From an uncultured bacterium (GTDB lineage Bacteria > Pseudomonadota > Gammaproteobacteria > Burkholderiales > Burkholderiaceae_C), in assembly GCA_903928495.1 (NCBI GenBank), contig CAIYQZ010000063.1, positions 1-54,798 on the forward strand: a stretch of DNA of 54,798 nucleotides, in the 5' to 3' direction. The position numbers were made by a program, and so were the translations under genes. Shown here piece by piece: positions 42,688-52,600 of this stretch. Within the stretch, counting starts at the first letter, position 1, and every line of letters begins with the position of its first letter. The notes beneath the pieces are model-generated. The model was not told the DNA's origin. It worked only from the letters and a program-made list of their open reading frames with translations, and searched no databases.

Positions 42688-43260
42688 CTGCTTGACGGCT
42701 TCCACCTGAATCACCACGCGCACGGCTTTGGCAAAGCCCCAGTCCACGCCGTAGTTCATGCCGTGGGCGGTGCGGTCCACGGTGCCTTCAAAGTCGCCAC
42801 CACACACTTCACGCTTGAGCATGGGGCTCTGGTAGCAGTTGAACTGCGTGGCTTTGAGCGTGAGCGGTGCGGTTTTGCCCAGCAGCGTCAGGTTGCCCGA
42901 CACCTCGGCCACTTTGTCGCCGTTGAAGGTGAACTTGTCGCCCACAAAGCTCATGGTGGGGTGCTTGGCGGAGTCGAACAGGTCAGGGCTTTGCAGGTGT
43001 TTGTCAAACGCGGCGGTGCCGGTGTTGATGGAGGCGGTGTCGAACGTCACTTCCACCTTGCCGGTTTTGGCGGCTTTGTCCAGCGTGATGCTGCCGGTTT
43101 TCTTGTCGAAGCGGCCACGGTTGGTGGACGCACCGAAGTGACCGATTTCAAACGTGGCAAACGTGTGGGTGGGGTCGATGGCGTAGGTGGCTGATTGGGC
43201 CTGGGCCAGACCGGTGGACAACAAGGCTGCGGCGGCCAGGGCGATGAGGGATGAACGCAT
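42685..43260 (-). CDS. YceI family periplasmic protein (1)
   Basis: The 191-residue protein has a signal peptide (MRSSLIALAAAALLSTGLAQAQS) and the YceI lipocalin-like fold (YAIDPTHTFATFEIGHFGAS, HPTMSFVGDKF, LTLLGKTAPLTLKATQFNC). YceI proteins bind isoprenoid-like ligands in the periplasm. ATG 43260 with AGGAG upstream is chosen. It follows a second YceI gene and a cytochrome b561 gene on the same strand, a common trio. Two Cys (in NCYQSP and EVCGGDF) are probably a disulfide. Confidence 0.9.
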   Translation of the reverse strand: MRSSLIALAAAALLSTGLAQAQSATYAIDPTHTFATFEIGHFGASTNRGRFDKKTGSITLDKAAKTGKVEVTFDTASINTGTAAFDKHLQSPDLFDSAKHPTMSFVGDKFTFNGDKVAEVSGNLTLLGKTAPLTLKATQFNCYQSPMLKREVCGGDFEGTVDRTAHGMNYGVDWGFAKAVRVVIQVEAVKQ

Positions 43261-43290
43261 GTGAAAACTCCTGTGGGTTGAAAATACAAA

Positions 43291-43336
43291 CAAAATATGC
43301 CTCTACCGCTTGATGGGTATGGATTTACAGCTACAT
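43291..43336 (-). repeat. Dispersed TAGCT-N17-AAGCG repeat, copy E
   Basis: On the minus strand TAGCT, 17 bases, AAGCGGTAGAGGC. It fills the gap between the two YceI genes. Confidence 0.7.
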
Positions 43337-43346
43337 AAAATATGGC

Positions 43347-43931
43347 TTACAGCTTGCCCAAGCCGGTCAGCGCCAGCTTGAACTTCACCTGCACCTCGTC
43401 GGCCACCATGGAGGTGTCGGCCCATTCGCCCTCGCCCACCTTGAAGGCGAGGCGTTTGATGGCAAAAGCACCGGTGGCGGTGGTGGCCAGGTTGGGGGCG
43501 GTGCCGGTTTGTGTCAGGGCCACGGGCACCACCACGTCGCGCACGTTGCCTTTGATGTTGAGCTGACCCGCCACCTCGAACTTGCCGCCGCCCAAGGCCT
43601 TGATGGCGCTGGACTGGAACGTGGCCTGCGGGAACTTCACCGCGTTGAACCACACGGGCTTGGGCATTTCGGCATCTGATTCGGGCGCACCCATGGTGGC
43701 GCTGCCCATGTCGATGGTGAAAGCAATCTTGCTGGTGGCCAGCTTGGCCGCATCAAAGCTGACCTGGGCGTCAAACTTCTTGAACTGCCCGTCCACGGGC
43801 ACGCCCATTTGTTTGATGGTGAAGGCCATGCTGCTCTGGGCTGGCACCAGCTTTTGCTGCGCTAGGGCTGGAGCTGCTGCGGCCACAAGAGCCAGGGCAA
43901 GGGGTGAGAGGGCTGATGTGCGAAAGGTCAT
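43347..43931 (-). CDS. YceI family periplasmic protein (2)
   Basis: The 194-residue protein has a signal peptide (residues 1-24, ending PALAQQ) and the YceI fold: SSMAFTIKQMGVPVDGQFKKFDAQVSFD, AVKFPQATFQSSAIKALGGGKFEVAGQLNIKG and LAFKVGEGEW. It is a paralogue of the first YceI protein but lacks its Cys pair. The cytochrome b561 gene lies 36 bases upstream. The pair with cytochrome b561 suggests a membrane quinone or isoprenoid role, known for the family only in outline. Confidence 0.9.
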   Translation of the reverse strand: MTFRTSALSPLALALVAAAAPALAQQKLVPAQSSMAFTIKQMGVPVDGQFKKFDAQVSFDAAKLATSKIAFTIDMGSATMGAPESDAEMPKPVWFNAVKFPQATFQSSAIKALGGGKFEVAGQLNIKGNVRDVVVPVALTQTGTAPNLATTATGAFAIKRLAFKVGEGEWADTSMVADEVQVKFKLALTGLGKL

Positions 43932-43967
43932 GTTTGTGTTCTCTGCAAAGCGGGGTGAAGGGTGCGG

Positions 43968-44531
43968 TCAGCGGCCAGGCCACATGCGGGTCAGCAGGCC
44001 ATCGCGGTCAATCAGTTGGTGTTTGAGTGCAGCCGCCACATGCAACACCACCAAACCAGCCAGGGACAGAGCGGTGATTTCGTGCCAGGGCTTGATCAGT
44101 TCGGCCAGGGCTTTGTCGACCGGTACAAAGTCGGGCAGCGGCAACACGCCGAACACCACCACCGGAAAGCCCGCTGCCGAGCTGTAGGCCCAGCCCACCA
44201 GCGGCACCACAAAAAACAGGGCGTACAGGGCATGGTGGGTCGCGTGGTGCGCCTTGCGCTGCCACGCGGGCATGGCGGCTTCCATGGCCGCAGGCAAAGC
44301 CGGCGGGCGGTGGGTGATGCGCCACACCAGCCGGACAAGCGACAGCGCCAGAATGGTGACGCCCGCCCACTTGTGCCAGTTGTACAGTTTGAGCCGCCAG
44401 GGCGAAAACGGCAGTTCGTGCATGTACACACCCAGGGCAAAGGTGCCCACCAAGCCCAGCGCTAGCACCCAGTGCAGTGCCATGGCGGTGGTGGTGTAGC
44501 GCAGCCCAGACGAAGAGGAATGTGAAGACAT
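43968..44531 (-). CDS. Cytochrome b561 family protein
   Basis: The 187-residue membrane protein has four helices with His residues placed as in bacterial cytochrome b561 (ALHWVLALG near 19, YNWHKWAG near 52, HHATHHALYALFF near 95, HEITALSLAGLVVLHVAAALKH near 150). These bind two b hemes. It passes electrons between quinol and periplasmic partners. It heads a three-gene set with two YceI proteins. Confidence 0.92.
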   Translation of the reverse strand: MSSHSSSSGLRYTTTAMALHWVLALGLVGTFALGVYMHELPFSPWRLKLYNWHKWAGVTILALSLVRLVWRITHRPPALPAAMEAAMPAWQRKAHHATHHALYALFFVVPLVGWAYSSAAGFPVVVFGVLPLPDFVPVDKALAELIKPWHEITALSLAGLVVLHVAAALKHQLIDRDGLLTRMWPGR

Positions 44532-44606
44532 GCGGCGAAGTCTAAAAACGCCACAGTTCTTCTGGTTTGAATGTTTTTGTACGCACCATTCAAACGAAAT
44601 GCACGC

Positions 44607-47375
44607 CTAAGGGGTGCTGATCGACGCCTCGAAGGCTTGCAGTTCCATCGGTCTGCCCAGCCAGTAGCCCTGGATCACATCGCAGCCCAGTTCGGCCAGC
44701 AGGGTTTGCTGCGCTTGGGTTTCAACCCCTTCGGACACCACTGTCAGCCCCAGGCTGTCGCCGAGCGCAATGATGGTTCGCACGATGGCGGCGGAGTTCG
44801 CGTTGTCGGTCACGTCGCGCACAAACGCCTTGTCGATCTTGACCTCGCGCAGTGGCAAGCGCTGCAGGTACGACAGCGAGGAATAACCGGTACCAAAGTC
44901 GTCGATCGAAAAGCCCAGCCCCAGGGCGCAGAGCTGATCCATTTTGTCGATGACCGCATCGGCCTGGCCAAACACAATGCCCTCGGTGATTTCAAGCACC
45001 AACTGTTTGGCGGGCGCCCCGGTTTGCGCGAGCACCGACGCGATGTGGGTCACAAAATCAACCTCGTGAAACTGCCTGGGGCTCACATTCACGCTCATCG
45101 TGAGGTGCTCAAACCCAGGGGTGCGCGCCCAGCGGGACAGTGTGCTGCACGCCGTGTGGAGCACCCAGTTGCCCATGCCCACAATGGCGCCCGACTCTTC
45201 AGCCAGTTCGATGAACTCGGCCGGGCTGACGTGGCCCCTGACCGGGTGCTTCCATCGCAACAGGCACTCGGCCCCCGTGGGCACACCTGCCGTGCTGGCC
45301 TGCAGTTGGTAATGCAGGCACAACTCGCCATGCGCCAGGGCCGTGCTGAGGTCGGCTGTCATGGCGGCCTTGTGGTTGAGGAGCCACTGGGCCTGGGGGT
45401 CGTAGAGGTGGATGGCGTTGCGGCCGCCCTGCTTGGCCTGGTACATGGCCACATCCGCCCGTTTGAGCACCTCCGTCAGGCCCTCGGTGTCTTTGCCGTA
45501 CATGGTCACGCCAATGCTGCCGCTGCACTGGTAAGACAGGGACTGGGCGACGCCGGTGCCAATTGTCATGTCCAGCGCATAAGGCTCCAAAATGGTTTTG
45601 CGCACGGCTTCGGCCATGTGCAAGGCCTGCGCCGTGGCCTCGGCCTCGGCGCCACGCAAGCCGGTGAGCATCACCACGAACTCGTCGCCACCCAACCGTG
45701 CCACGAGGTCTCCGGGGCGCACCACCTTTTGAAGGCGTTTGGCAATGTGCTGCAGGAGCTGGTCGCCCACCGAATGGCCATGCGCGTCGTTGAGGGTCTT
45801 GAAGTGGTCAAGGTCGATGAACATGACGGCACCCAGCCAGCCCTGGCTGACGGCGTGCTGCATGTCGGTTTGCAGGCAGTCCAGAAACAGGCGCCGGTTG
45901 GGCAAGGAGGTGAGCACATCGTCAAACGCCAGATGGCGAATCTCGGCCTCGGTGCGGATGCGTTCCGTCACGTCGACAAATGAACCCACAAAACCCCGGA
46001 CCCCATGCGCCCCTTCGCCCAGTGCCGTGAAGGTGACCATGCACGGCACGTCATGCCCTGCCCGGTGGCGACAGACCAGCTCACCGCTCCACTGACCGTG
46101 CTCGGCAAGTGCCTCCCAGACAGCCGCGATGCTGCCCGCAGGCATGCCCTGACCCCGCAAGGCTGCGGTGGTCAGTTGCAGCAGGTCGGCCTCGGCAAAA
46201 CCCAGCATGTCGCACAAGGCTTTGTTGGCGCGGATGATTTGGGTGTCCGGTCCCGCCACCAGCAACCCGACCTGGCTGTTGAAAGCCGCCGCCGTCACTT
46301 GCAGGCCTTGCTGCGCATCCCGGTACAGCCGAGTCATTTGCTTGAGGCGGCGGTTGCTCAGCCACAGGTAGCCGCTCAACCCGGTACCCAGCAGCGCCAG
46401 CGCCAGGGCGCCGAGCCGGATGGGACCGCTGTATTGCAGCGCCAATTCCTCCCACAGTGGCATGGACTGCACACGCGGGTACACCTTCAGCCGCTGCATC
46501 AGCGCCTCGACAGGCGCGTAGTTGGCGGGTGGAAAAAACCCATGAATGCGGGCGGCACTGGCCGCCTCGGAGCCTGCTTTCAGGTTCAGCAAGGCCATGG
46601 TGACGCTCTTGGACAACTGCCCGGGTACCTGCGGCATGGCCGCCAGCGGCCATTCGGGGTACAGGGCTGTGGACACCCGGTGCGGAAAGCTGCCACCGGA
46701 ACGGTCATTGAGAACATGCACATCACGCAGGTCCACCACGCCGCGCGCAGCCAATTCCTCCAGCACGCCGGAGCGCACCACACCCACGTCCGCCCGGCCC
46801 TCCAGCACTTCGGTCACCACCTTGCCGTGGGGCACGCCCACAAACCGCAGCTCTTCCACATCGCGTGAGCGCAGATCAATGCCCACCAGACGGAATTCAT
46901 TGGCTGCCATCAGGAAACCGCCCAACGAAAACAGGTCAACTGCCGCCACGCGTTTGCCTTGGACATCCTTGAGCGTTTGAAGATCTGTGTTCGATGCCAG
47001 CGAGAAAATGGCACTGCCGAAGTCGTCGCGCACCTGGTCCCCCACCAGCGCCGCCACGGTGACCATGGGCCGCAGATTAAATGCGTTGCGCAATGCCACG
47101 TAGTGCTCTGGATTGGTGAGCACAAAATCCACACCAGACAAGCGCACAGCCTCATTCAGCTCATCGTAGGTCAACGGAATGAGTTCAAAGCGCGCATCGG
47201 CCACCGCTTCTGTCAGGTAGCCGGCTGTGGCTGACCACTGTGCAAAGGCCTGGTCTTTGCCCTGGAACGCCAACACCCCGATGCGCACGGCCTGGCTGGC
47301 CGCCCGTGCAGGCATGGCCAGTGCCAGCAGCATCAGCAACAGGATCAGCCTGGCGTGGTACAGAGCAACGCGCAT
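44607..47375 (-). CDS. PhnD-type sensor PAS-GGDEF-EAL protein with altered EAL motif
   Basis: The 922-residue protein has a signal peptide (1-26), a periplasmic PhnD-like domain (28-300; VRIGVLAFQGKDQAFAQWSATAGYL), a helix (316-335), a PAS domain (355-485), GGDEF (562-566, with inhibitory site RPGD) and EAL (670-915). The EAL signature is Glu-Cys-Leu (703-705) rather than Glu-Ala-Leu, although the Glu and IDDFGTGYSS are kept. It may be mainly a synthase. It resembles the protein at 20314, and both share the VDFVLTNP segment, so a duplication is likely. Confidence 0.9.
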   Translation of the reverse strand: MRVALYHARLILLLMLLALAMPARAASQAVRIGVLAFQGKDQAFAQWSATAGYLTEAVADARFELIPLTYDELNEAVRLSGVDFVLTNPEHYVALRNAFNLRPMVTVAALVGDQVRDDFGSAIFSLASNTDLQTLKDVQGKRVAAVDLFSLGGFLMAANEFRLVGIDLRSRDVEELRFVGVPHGKVVTEVLEGRADVGVVRSGVLEELAARGVVDLRDVHVLNDRSGGSFPHRVSTALYPEWPLAAMPQVPGQLSKSVTMALLNLKAGSEAASAARIHGFFPPANYAPVEALMQRLKVYPRVQSMPLWEELALQYSGPIRLGALALALLGTGLSGYLWLSNRRLKQMTRLYRDAQQGLQVTAAAFNSQVGLLVAGPDTQIIRANKALCDMLGFAEADLLQLTTAALRGQGMPAGSIAAVWEALAEHGQWSGELVCRHRAGHDVPCMVTFTALGEGAHGVRGFVGSFVDVTERIRTEAEIRHLAFDDVLTSLPNRRLFLDCLQTDMQHAVSQGWLGAVMFIDLDHFKTLNDAHGHSVGDQLLQHIAKRLQKVVRPGDLVARLGGDEFVVMLTGLRGAEAEATAQALHMAEAVRKTILEPYALDMTIGTGVAQSLSYQCSGSIGVTMYGKDTEGLTEVLKRADVAMYQAKQGGRNAIHLYDPQAQWLLNHKAAMTADLSTALAHGELCLHYQLQASTAGVPTGAECLLRWKHPVRGHVSPAEFIELAEESGAIVGMGNWVLHTACSTLSRWARTPGFEHLTMSVNVSPRQFHEVDFVTHIASVLAQTGAPAKQLVLEITEGIVFGQADAVIDKMDQLCALGLGFSIDDFGTGYSSLSYLQRLPLREVKIDKAFVRDVTDNANSAAIVRTIIALGDSLGLTVVSEGVETQAQQTLLAELGCDVIQGYWLGRPMELQAFEASISTP

Positions 47376-47477
47376 GACAAACGTTTGAGTGGGTGTCTCT
47401 TATATCGGCATGAACTGATTGTGATGCAGTCGCAGCCGCGACGGCGCGTCCATGTGACCTTCCGGTACCGTTCCGCC

Positions 47478-48578
47478 ATGACCGACACCACCACCCTGCA
47501 CGTCCGCAAACAGCACCTGTCCGACACCCGCCTGCACACCGCGCCCCAGCCTGATCTGGCTGCTGGTCAGGTGCGGGTGGCCGTGGAGTCGTTTGCGCTC
47601 ACGTCCAACAACATCACCTACGCCGCCTTTGGCGACGCCATGAGTTACTGGCAGTTCTGGCCCACGGGGGATGCCGACTGGGGCGTGGTGCCGGTGTGGG
47701 GGTTTGCCACGGTGTGCGAATCGCAGCACCCCGGCGTGGCCGTGGGTGAACGCCTGTACGGCTACTGGCCCATGGCCAGCCATGCCGTGCTGCAGCCCGA
47801 CCGCCTGGGCCCGCAGGGCTTTACCGACGCTGCGCCCCACCGCGCGGGCCTGCACCCGGTTTACAACCAGCTGCTGCGCTGCGCCACCGACCCGTTTTAC
47901 ACGCTCGACACCGAGGCTGTGCAGGCCCTGCTGCGCCCGCTGTACATGACCTCGTGGCTGATCGACGACTTTCTGGCCAACAACGCATTTTTTGGGGCCG
48001 ATGTGATGCTGTTGTCCAGCGCATCCAGCAAAACCGCTTACGGCACCGCGTTTCAACTGGCGCAGCGCCCCGGCCTGCAGGTGGTGGGCCTGACGTCGGC
48101 GCGCAACCGCGTGTTCTGCGAGAGCCTGGGCTGCTACAGCCAGGTGCTGACCTATGACGAGCTGGAGCAACTGCCTGCCAGCGCCGCGTGTGTGTATGTG
48201 GACTTTGCGGGCAACGCCGAATTGCGCCGCGACATTCACACCCGGTTTGCCGCTTTGGCCTACAGCTGCTCCATCGGCGGCACGCACGTGGAGCAGTTGG
48301 GCAATGCCAAAGACCTGCCCGGCCCCCGTGCCACGCTGTTTTTTGCACCGGCGCAAATCAAGAAGCGCCACACCGACTGGGGCGCTGCCGTGCTGGGGCA
48401 GAAGCTCGTGGGTGCGTGGCAGGTGTTTGCCCAGCGGGTCACCGACCCGGCGCAACCCTGGCTGGTGGTGCAACAGCACACCGGGCCACAAGCCGTGCAG
48501 GCAGCCTATGCACAGGTGCTGGCGGGCCAGGGCGACCCACGGCTGGGGTACATGCTGTCCATGAACGTGCCGGGCTGA
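47478..48578 (+). CDS. DUF2855 family protein
   Basis: The 366-residue protein matches the DUF2855 group (LTSNNITYAAFGDAMSYWQFWP, GFATVCESQHPGV, MLLSSASSKTAYGTAFQL). It has a medium-chain dehydrogenase-like layout, but the domain is poorly studied and no catalytic role is established. ATG 47478 is preferred over 47355, which lies inside the neighbouring sensor gene. It is divergent from the PhnD-GGDEF-EAL gene and convergent with the response regulator. Confidence 0.82.
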   Translation: MTDTTTLHVRKQHLSDTRLHTAPQPDLAAGQVRVAVESFALTSNNITYAAFGDAMSYWQFWPTGDADWGVVPVWGFATVCESQHPGVAVGERLYGYWPMASHAVLQPDRLGPQGFTDAAPHRAGLHPVYNQLLRCATDPFYTLDTEAVQALLRPLYMTSWLIDDFLANNAFFGADVMLLSSASSKTAYGTAFQLAQRPGLQVVGLTSARNRVFCESLGCYSQVLTYDELEQLPASAACVYVDFAGNAELRRDIHTRFAALAYSCSIGGTHVEQLGNAKDLPGPRATLFFAPAQIKKRHTDWGAAVLGQKLVGAWQVFAQRVTDPAQPWLVVQQHTGPQAVQAAYAQVLAGQGDPRLGYMLSMNVPG

Positions 48579-48602
48579 CGCCGGCCCAGCGCACCCAGTG
48601 CC

Positions 48603-49610
48603 TCAGGGCTTGAGCAGGCGCACCCGGTTGATGGCCATGGCAGCTGCAGCGGTACGTGTCTCAACGCCCAGTTTGGGCAGGATGCGTTCCAGGTGTTTTT
48701 TGACCGTGGCCGGGCTCGCGCCCACGATGTCGGCAATGTCGCGGTTGATCTTGCCCTGCACCACCCAGTACAGCACCTCGGCCTCGCGGGCGGTCAGGCC
48801 AAAGGCCTGCACCAGCGCCTCGATCACGCTGGCGTCGTTGGTCTCTTGCATCACGATCAACCAATCGCCGCCCTCCCCGTTGGGCTCAATGTCGCCGTCT
48901 CCCGTGTGCTGGTGCAGGCGGAACGTCAGGCGGCGCGGCCCCCGGTCCAGCGTCAGGCGCGGTGGCTCTGGAGGCGGCATATTTGAAGACAAATCGCCCT
49001 CTGGCGCTTGACTGGCGGGAATGTTCCGCTGCAACCATTGAAGCACCTCCGGTGGCGCAAAACCAGTGGCCGGGCCGCAGTAGCGCTCCAGCAGTTCCCG
49101 GGCCAAGACGGTTTGCCACATCAGGCGGCCATCGCGCTCACGCACGGTGACGGTGGCATATCCAAACGCATCCAGCGCATTGCGGGCCTGGTGGCGCTCC
49201 AGCGCACCCTCGCGCGCTTTTTTGGCGGTGTTGATGTGCACACCCATGCGCGCCATCACCTCGCGAGGCTTCACGGGTTTGGTCACGTAATCGACCCCAC
49301 CCGCCTCCAGCGCGGCTTCCAGGTGCTCGGTTTCGGTCAGGCCGGTCATGAACAGAATGGGAATGGCGGCGGTGGCCGGGTTGGCCTTGAGTTGGCGCGC
49401 CACTTCAAAGCCGTCCATGCCGGGCATGACGGCGTCGAGCAGCACCACGTCGGGCAATGCCTGCTGTGCGCGGCGCAGGGCGCTTTCGCCGTCCAGCGCC
49501 ACCAGCACGGTGTAACCGGCTTCGTCGAGCGCGTCGTGCAGCACGGCCACGTTGTCGGGCACGTCGTCCACGATCAGCACCACGGTGCCGGGCGAGTTAC
49601 CCAATGGCAT
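48603..49610 (-). CDS. Response regulator, receiver plus LuxR helix-turn-helix
   Basis: The 335-residue protein has a receiver domain (about 8-125; phosphorylated Asp59 in LLDAVMPGMDG; Lys in VTKPVKP) and a C-terminal LuxR-type DNA-binding domain (about 265-330; LTAREAEVLYWVVQGKINRDIADIVGASPATVKKHLERIL). A 140-residue linker lies between; part of it (about 194-207) may come from a dispersed repeat. Its first 14 bases overlap the end of the transporter-kinase gene, so the two form a two-component system. Target genes are unknown; nitrogen genes nearby are candidates. Confidence 0.92.
   Translation of the reverse strand: MPLGNSPGTVVLIVDDVPDNVAVLHDALDEAGYTVLVALDGESALRRAQQALPDVVLLDAVMPGMDGFEVARQLKANPATAAIPILFMTGLTETEHLEAALEAGGVDYVTKPVKPREVMARMGVHINTAKKAREGALERHQARNALDAFGYATVTVRERDGRLMWQTVLARELLERYCGPATGFAPPEVLQWLQRNIPASQAPEGDLSSNMPPPEPPRLTLDRGPRRLTFRLHQHTGDGDIEPNGEGGDWLIVMQETNDASVIEALVQAFGLTAREAEVLYWVVQGKINRDIADIVGASPATVKKHLERILPKLGVETRTAAAAMAINRVRLLKP
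48990..49031 (-). repeat. Possible dispersed repeat, copy H, inside the response-regulator gene
   Basis: On the minus strand CAGCG, 17 bases, AAGCGCCAGAGGGC. Only the right half is well conserved, and the left TAGCT has two changes. It encodes part of the linker of the response regulator. Confidence 0.4.
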
Positions 49611-52600
49611 GGGTGGTTTCTCCTGATATTGAATGGGCGATGGCGGATGCGGGCTCAGACCACCACTGCTCCAGCGCGTCGAGCTGGAATTCTTTCAACA
49701 ATGCGCGGGCCCGGGTCATAAACACCTCGCGGGCCGCTGCGGCGGCGGGGTTGTCCAGAGGCTCGGTCTTCAGCGCATCAAGCTGCTGTGACACGCCCCG
49801 AACATGCCCCATGCGCACACTGTGCAGCAGGCGCTCCAGGGCGGGTGCGGCGGGCCACCATGCAGCCGCTTCATGCCCAGGCTGAGACCCCTGTGCCAAC
49901 GCGGGGTGTGCCGGTCCCTCCCGCAGCCATGTCAGGCCGAGCTTGCGGCCCAGCCAGTCGAGCAGGTCGTCACGGCGCACGGGCTTGACCAGAAAGTCGG
50001 ACGGGGTGATGCCCACATCGTTGTCCAGCGCCTGGTCAAACGCGTTGGCCGAGACGATGGCAGCAGGTACCACCTGCCCCAGTGCCTGCATGCGGCGCAG
50101 GGTTTCCCAGCCGTCAATACCGGGCATGGCCAGGTCCATGAAGATGGCATGGGGCCGGTAGCCCGTGGTCAGCAGGCGCAGCGCGTCATGTCCGCTGGTG
50201 GCCAGCATCACCTCAAAACCCAGCGGCTGCAGCCAGCGCTGCAGCATGTCCCGGTCGGACTCTTCGTTGTCCACCACCAGCACCCGCTGGCGCTCATCCA
50301 GGTAGCCGGTGCGCGGGGCAGAGGCGCTGGCTTTTCCAGCCGCCCCGCCGCCTGTGCCGGCCACCGCACCGACATCGCGCAGCTCGGGCAAAAACAGCCG
50401 CACCTTGAAGGTGGTGCCCTGCCCGGTCTGGCTGGCCACGGTCAGCTCGCCACCCATGAGGTCGGTCAACATTTTGGCAATGGTCAGGCCCAGGCCGCTG
50501 CCCTGCGCCTGGCTGCCGGTGCTGCCACGCGCAAAGGGCTCAAACACGCGCTCGATGTCATGCGCACTCATTCCAGGCCCGCTATCCACGACCTCGAACT
50601 GCGCCATTTCGCGGGCGTAGCTGGCGCGCAGCACCACCTGCCCGCTTTGGGTGAACTTGACGGCATTGCCCAGCAGGTTGATGAGGATCTGGCGCACCCG
50701 CTTGTCGTCGGCGCGCACCGTGGCGGGCAGTTTGCCCAAGGGTTCGAACCGGAAGTCCAGCCCCTTGGCCCTGGCCTGCAACTCGAACAGGTGGGCCATT
50801 TCGGCAACCCCGTCGGCAAAGGCCATGGGCTTGATGGCCAGGGTGAGCTTGCCCGACTCGATGCGGGCAATGTCCAGCGTGCCTTCGATGATGGACAACA
50901 AATGTTCGCCCCCCCGGTGAATGACCTTGATGGCCTGCGCGCGGTGTGGGGCCTGTGCAGAGGGCTCTGAACCGCCCTCGCCTGCGGGCTCTTTCAGGTC
51001 TTCATGGAGCATCTGCGCATAGCCCAGGATGCTGTTGAGCGGTGTGCGCAGTTCGTGGCTGATGGTGCTGATGTAGCGGGTTTTGGCCTGGTTGGCCTGG
51101 TCGGCAGCGGCACGGGCCTGCTCGGCCACCTCGCGCGCGCGCTCGGCGGCTTCGCGGGCTTGCTGGAGTTGTTCGTCGGTGCGCCGGTGCGACTGAATCT
51201 CCTGCATCAGCAGTTCGGTCTGGCGGTTGGACTCCACCTGCGCCACCTCGCGGCTTTTGTGCGCCAGCACCAGCCACCACGCCACCAGACCCAGCACCAG
51301 CATGAGGGCTGCGTACACCTGCCCAAAACTGTGCACCTCCTGCCGGTACAGCAGTCCCAACACGGCGGCCAGCAATGGGGCCAGCACCAGCATGAGCAAC
51401 AGGTAATGCGCCAGCCCGGCATTCAGGTAAGGCCACACACTGCGCGGCAACACCTGACGCAAGGCGGCCATCCATTGCACCGACAACCGGGCCTGGGGCT
51501 TGCACAAATCGCCACAGCGGGCGTCCAGCGTGCAGCACAGCGAACAAATGGGGCCCTGGTAGGCAGGGCAATGGGCCATGTCGGGGCCCTCGTACTCGCG
51601 CTCGCAAATCACGCAGCGTTTCAGGCGGTGGCCCAAATAATTGCCGTCGTCTGGCTCAGCCTGCCTTGCAATGTAGTACCGCCCCTGGGTGCCCCATGCA
51701 ATGAGCACCGCCGCCACGAACGCCGTGACCATGGCAATCAGCGCTGAAAACGCCTGTGCCAATGGCCCCAGCACACCCAGGTGCGCCACGAAGGACAGAG
51801 CCGAGGCCAGCCCCATGGCGCCTACACCCACAGGGTTGATGTCATACAGATGCGCCCGCTTGAACTCAATGCCCTTGGGCGACAGTCCCAGCGGTTTGTT
51901 GACGACCAGGTCAGCCACCACCGCCATGATCCAGGCAATGGCAATGTTGGAGTACAGCCCCAGCACCTGCCCCAGCGCCTGGAACACGTTCATTTCCATC
52001 AGCATGAGGGCAATGAGGGTGTTGAACACCACCCACACCACCCGACCGGGGTGGCTGTGTGTGAGGCGCGAGAAAAAGTTGCTCCAGGCCAGCGAGCCCG
52101 CATAGGCGTTGGTGACGTTGATTTTGAGCTGGCTCACCACCACAAACAGCGCCGTGGCGGCCACCGCCCAGCCGTAGTCGGGGAACACCATGTTGTAGGC
52201 GGCCAGGTACATCTGGTTGGGGTCCACCGCGCGGTCGGCGGGCACCATCTGGGTGATGGCCAGGTAGGCCAGCACTGCGCCGCCCAGCATCTTGACCACA
52301 CCCAGCACCACCCAGCCGGGGCCGCCCAGCACCACGGCCGCCCACCACCGGCGGCGGCTGGCCCGCGCCGCCGCTGATGGCCCCGCCTCGGGCGCGGGCA
52401 TGAAGCGCAGGTAGTCGGCCTGCTCACCCATTTGGGTGATGAGCGCAATGCCCACCGTGAGCGCTGCACCAAAGTAAAGCACGTTGAACTGCACACCCAG
52501 TCCGGACTCACCACCATAGTGCAATACCTGCGTATACGCACCAGGCTCGTGCACCCACACCGCCACATAGGGCACCACCAGCATGGCCAGCCAGAGTGGC

